6,355 bases of DNA from Alistipes sp. Lineage in GTDB: Bacteria > Bacteroidota > Bacteroidia > Bacteroidales > Rikenellaceae. The stretch is from assembly GCA_017384185.1 (NCBI GenBank), contig JAFNUH010000116.1:1-6355 (forward strand), read 5' to 3'. The translations under genes were made by a program, and so were the position numbers. How positions within the stretch are numbered: the stretch's first letter is position 1; the number at the start of each line of letters is the position of its first letter. The notes beneath the pieces were generated by a model. That model was not told the origin of the DNA. It did not search any database and saw only the letters and a list, made by a program, of their open reading frames with translations. Below, in pieces: positions 5,604 through 6,355 of the stretch.

Positions 5604-6355
5604 ATGGTTAAGATTGGAACTCCGATGACCACCGTAGGTAAGAAGGCTATCTTGTGCGGCTCGGGCGAGTTGGGTAAGGAGGTTGCAATTGAGTTGCAGC
5701 GTTTTGGTATCGAAGTAATTGCTCTTGATAAGTATGAGAATGCTCCTGCTATGCAGGTGGCACACCGCTCGTATGTGCTCTCTATGTTGGATGGCGAGCG
5801 CTTGCGTGAGATTATCGAGAAGGAGAAACCCGATTATATCATCCCCGAGGTGGAGGCTATTGCTACGCCTACACTCGTAGAGTTGGAGAAGGAGGGTTAC
5901 AATGTTATTCCTACTGCTAACGCTACCCTGCTTACTATGAACCGTAAGGGTATCCGTCAGTTGGCAGCCGAGACACTTGGCATTAAGACTTCACCCTACC
6001 GCTTTGCTGCTACACGTGAGGAGTTCGATGCTGCTATTGCAGAGATTGGTACTCCTTGTGTTGTAAAGCCTATTATGTCATCATCGGGTCACGGTCAGAG
6101 TGTATGTAAGACTCCCGAGGGTGCTGACAACTCTTGGAAGATTGCTCAGGAGGGCGGTCGTGCCGGAGGTGGCGAGGTTATCGTCGAGGGTTTTGTTAAG
6201 TTTGACTATGAGATTACCCTCTTGACGGTACGTCACTCAGGTGGTACATTGTTCCTCAATCCTATCGGTCACCACCAGGTAGATGGCGACTATCGTGAGT
6301 CTTGGCAGCCCCAACCTATGAGCGAAAAGGCTCTTGCGCAGGCTCAGGATATTGC
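5604..6355 (+). CDS. purT: Formate-dependent phosphoribosylglycinamide formyltransferase (GAR transformylase 2), 3' end outside window
   Basis: PurT uses formate and ATP to formylate GAR, the third step of purine synthesis, independently of folate. The frame is open for 250 codons and runs off the window; the E. coli enzyme has 392 residues, so about two-thirds is seen. It is an ATP-grasp protein with N-terminal loop [13 protein letters not shown] (18-30), IPEVEAIAT (80-88), NRKGIRQLA (113-121), the ATP-binding CVVKP (152-156) and SSSGHGQ (159-165), and [16 protein letters not shown] (192-207). [16 protein letters not shown] follows. Numbering matches E. coli PurT residue for residue, with Glu22, Arg114 and Lys155 conserved. 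One difference is His163, where E. coli has Lys in SSGKGQ. The ATG at 5604 is 32 bp after pyrB in A-rich DNA with no terminator, so cotranscription with pyrE-pyrB is likely. Confidence 0.95.
   Translation, partial: MVKIGTPMTTVGKKAILCGSGELGKEVAIELQRFGIEVIALDKYENAPAMQVAHRSYVLSMLDGERLREIIEKEKPDYIIPEVEAIATPTLVELEKEGYNVIPTANATLLTMNRKGIRQLAAETLGIKTSPYRFAATREEFDAAIAEIGTPCVVKPIMSSSGHGQSVCKTPEGADNSWKIAQEGGRAGGGEVIVEGFVKFDYEITLLTVRHSGGTLFLNPIGHHQVDGDYRESWQPQPMSEKALAQAQDI

Overview
The window reads as chromosomal housekeeping DNA from a member of the Bacteroidota, most likely Bacteroidales. The basis is AT-rich leaders without Shine-Dalgarno sequences in front of nearly every start codon, a perfect TAnnTTTG promoter -7 element before fabG, and the style of the encoded proteins. 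Genus is not resolved. All genes lie on the + strand, and codon use looks uniform with no sign of recent transfer of coding DNA.

Region 1 (1-2613) is a type II fatty-acid elongation block: the 3' part of a beta-ketoacyl-ACP synthase III (fabH), a complete synthase II (fabF) 16 bp later, and a beta-ketoacyl-ACP reductase (fabG). A candidate internal promoter sits in the 47-bp gap before fabG. The block is closed by a strong rho-independent terminator at 2572-2613. Together the three enzymes would prime, elongate and first-reduce acyl-ACP chains. No acyl carrier protein gene is present between them.

Region 2 (2694-3658) is pyrF (OMP decarboxylase) followed after 2 bp by a small glutaredoxin-like CPFC protein.

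Region 3 (3659-3844) is a 186-bp gap that is not ordinary spacer. It holds a dense set of nested inverted repeats (3670-3808): an outer 12-bp pairing, a competing local hairpin that uses the same 5' arm, and three further hairpins. It is either a small mobile or REP-like repeat, or a structured leader of pyrE.

Region 4 (3845-6355) is pyrE, pyrB and the 5' two-thirds of purT, spaced 11 and 32 bp apart. PyrE and PyrF catalyse the last two steps of UMP synthesis and PyrB the committed step; PurT makes formyl-GAR in purine synthesis, so this is a nucleotide-biosynthesis cluster.

The most notable finding is the pyrB product. It is a complete aspartate carbamoyltransferase catalytic chain carrying a C-terminal tail of about 53 residues that matches only the zinc-ribbon domain of the regulatory chain PyrI (four cysteines). 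The nucleotide-binding allosteric domain is absent. The second is the structured element before pyrE.
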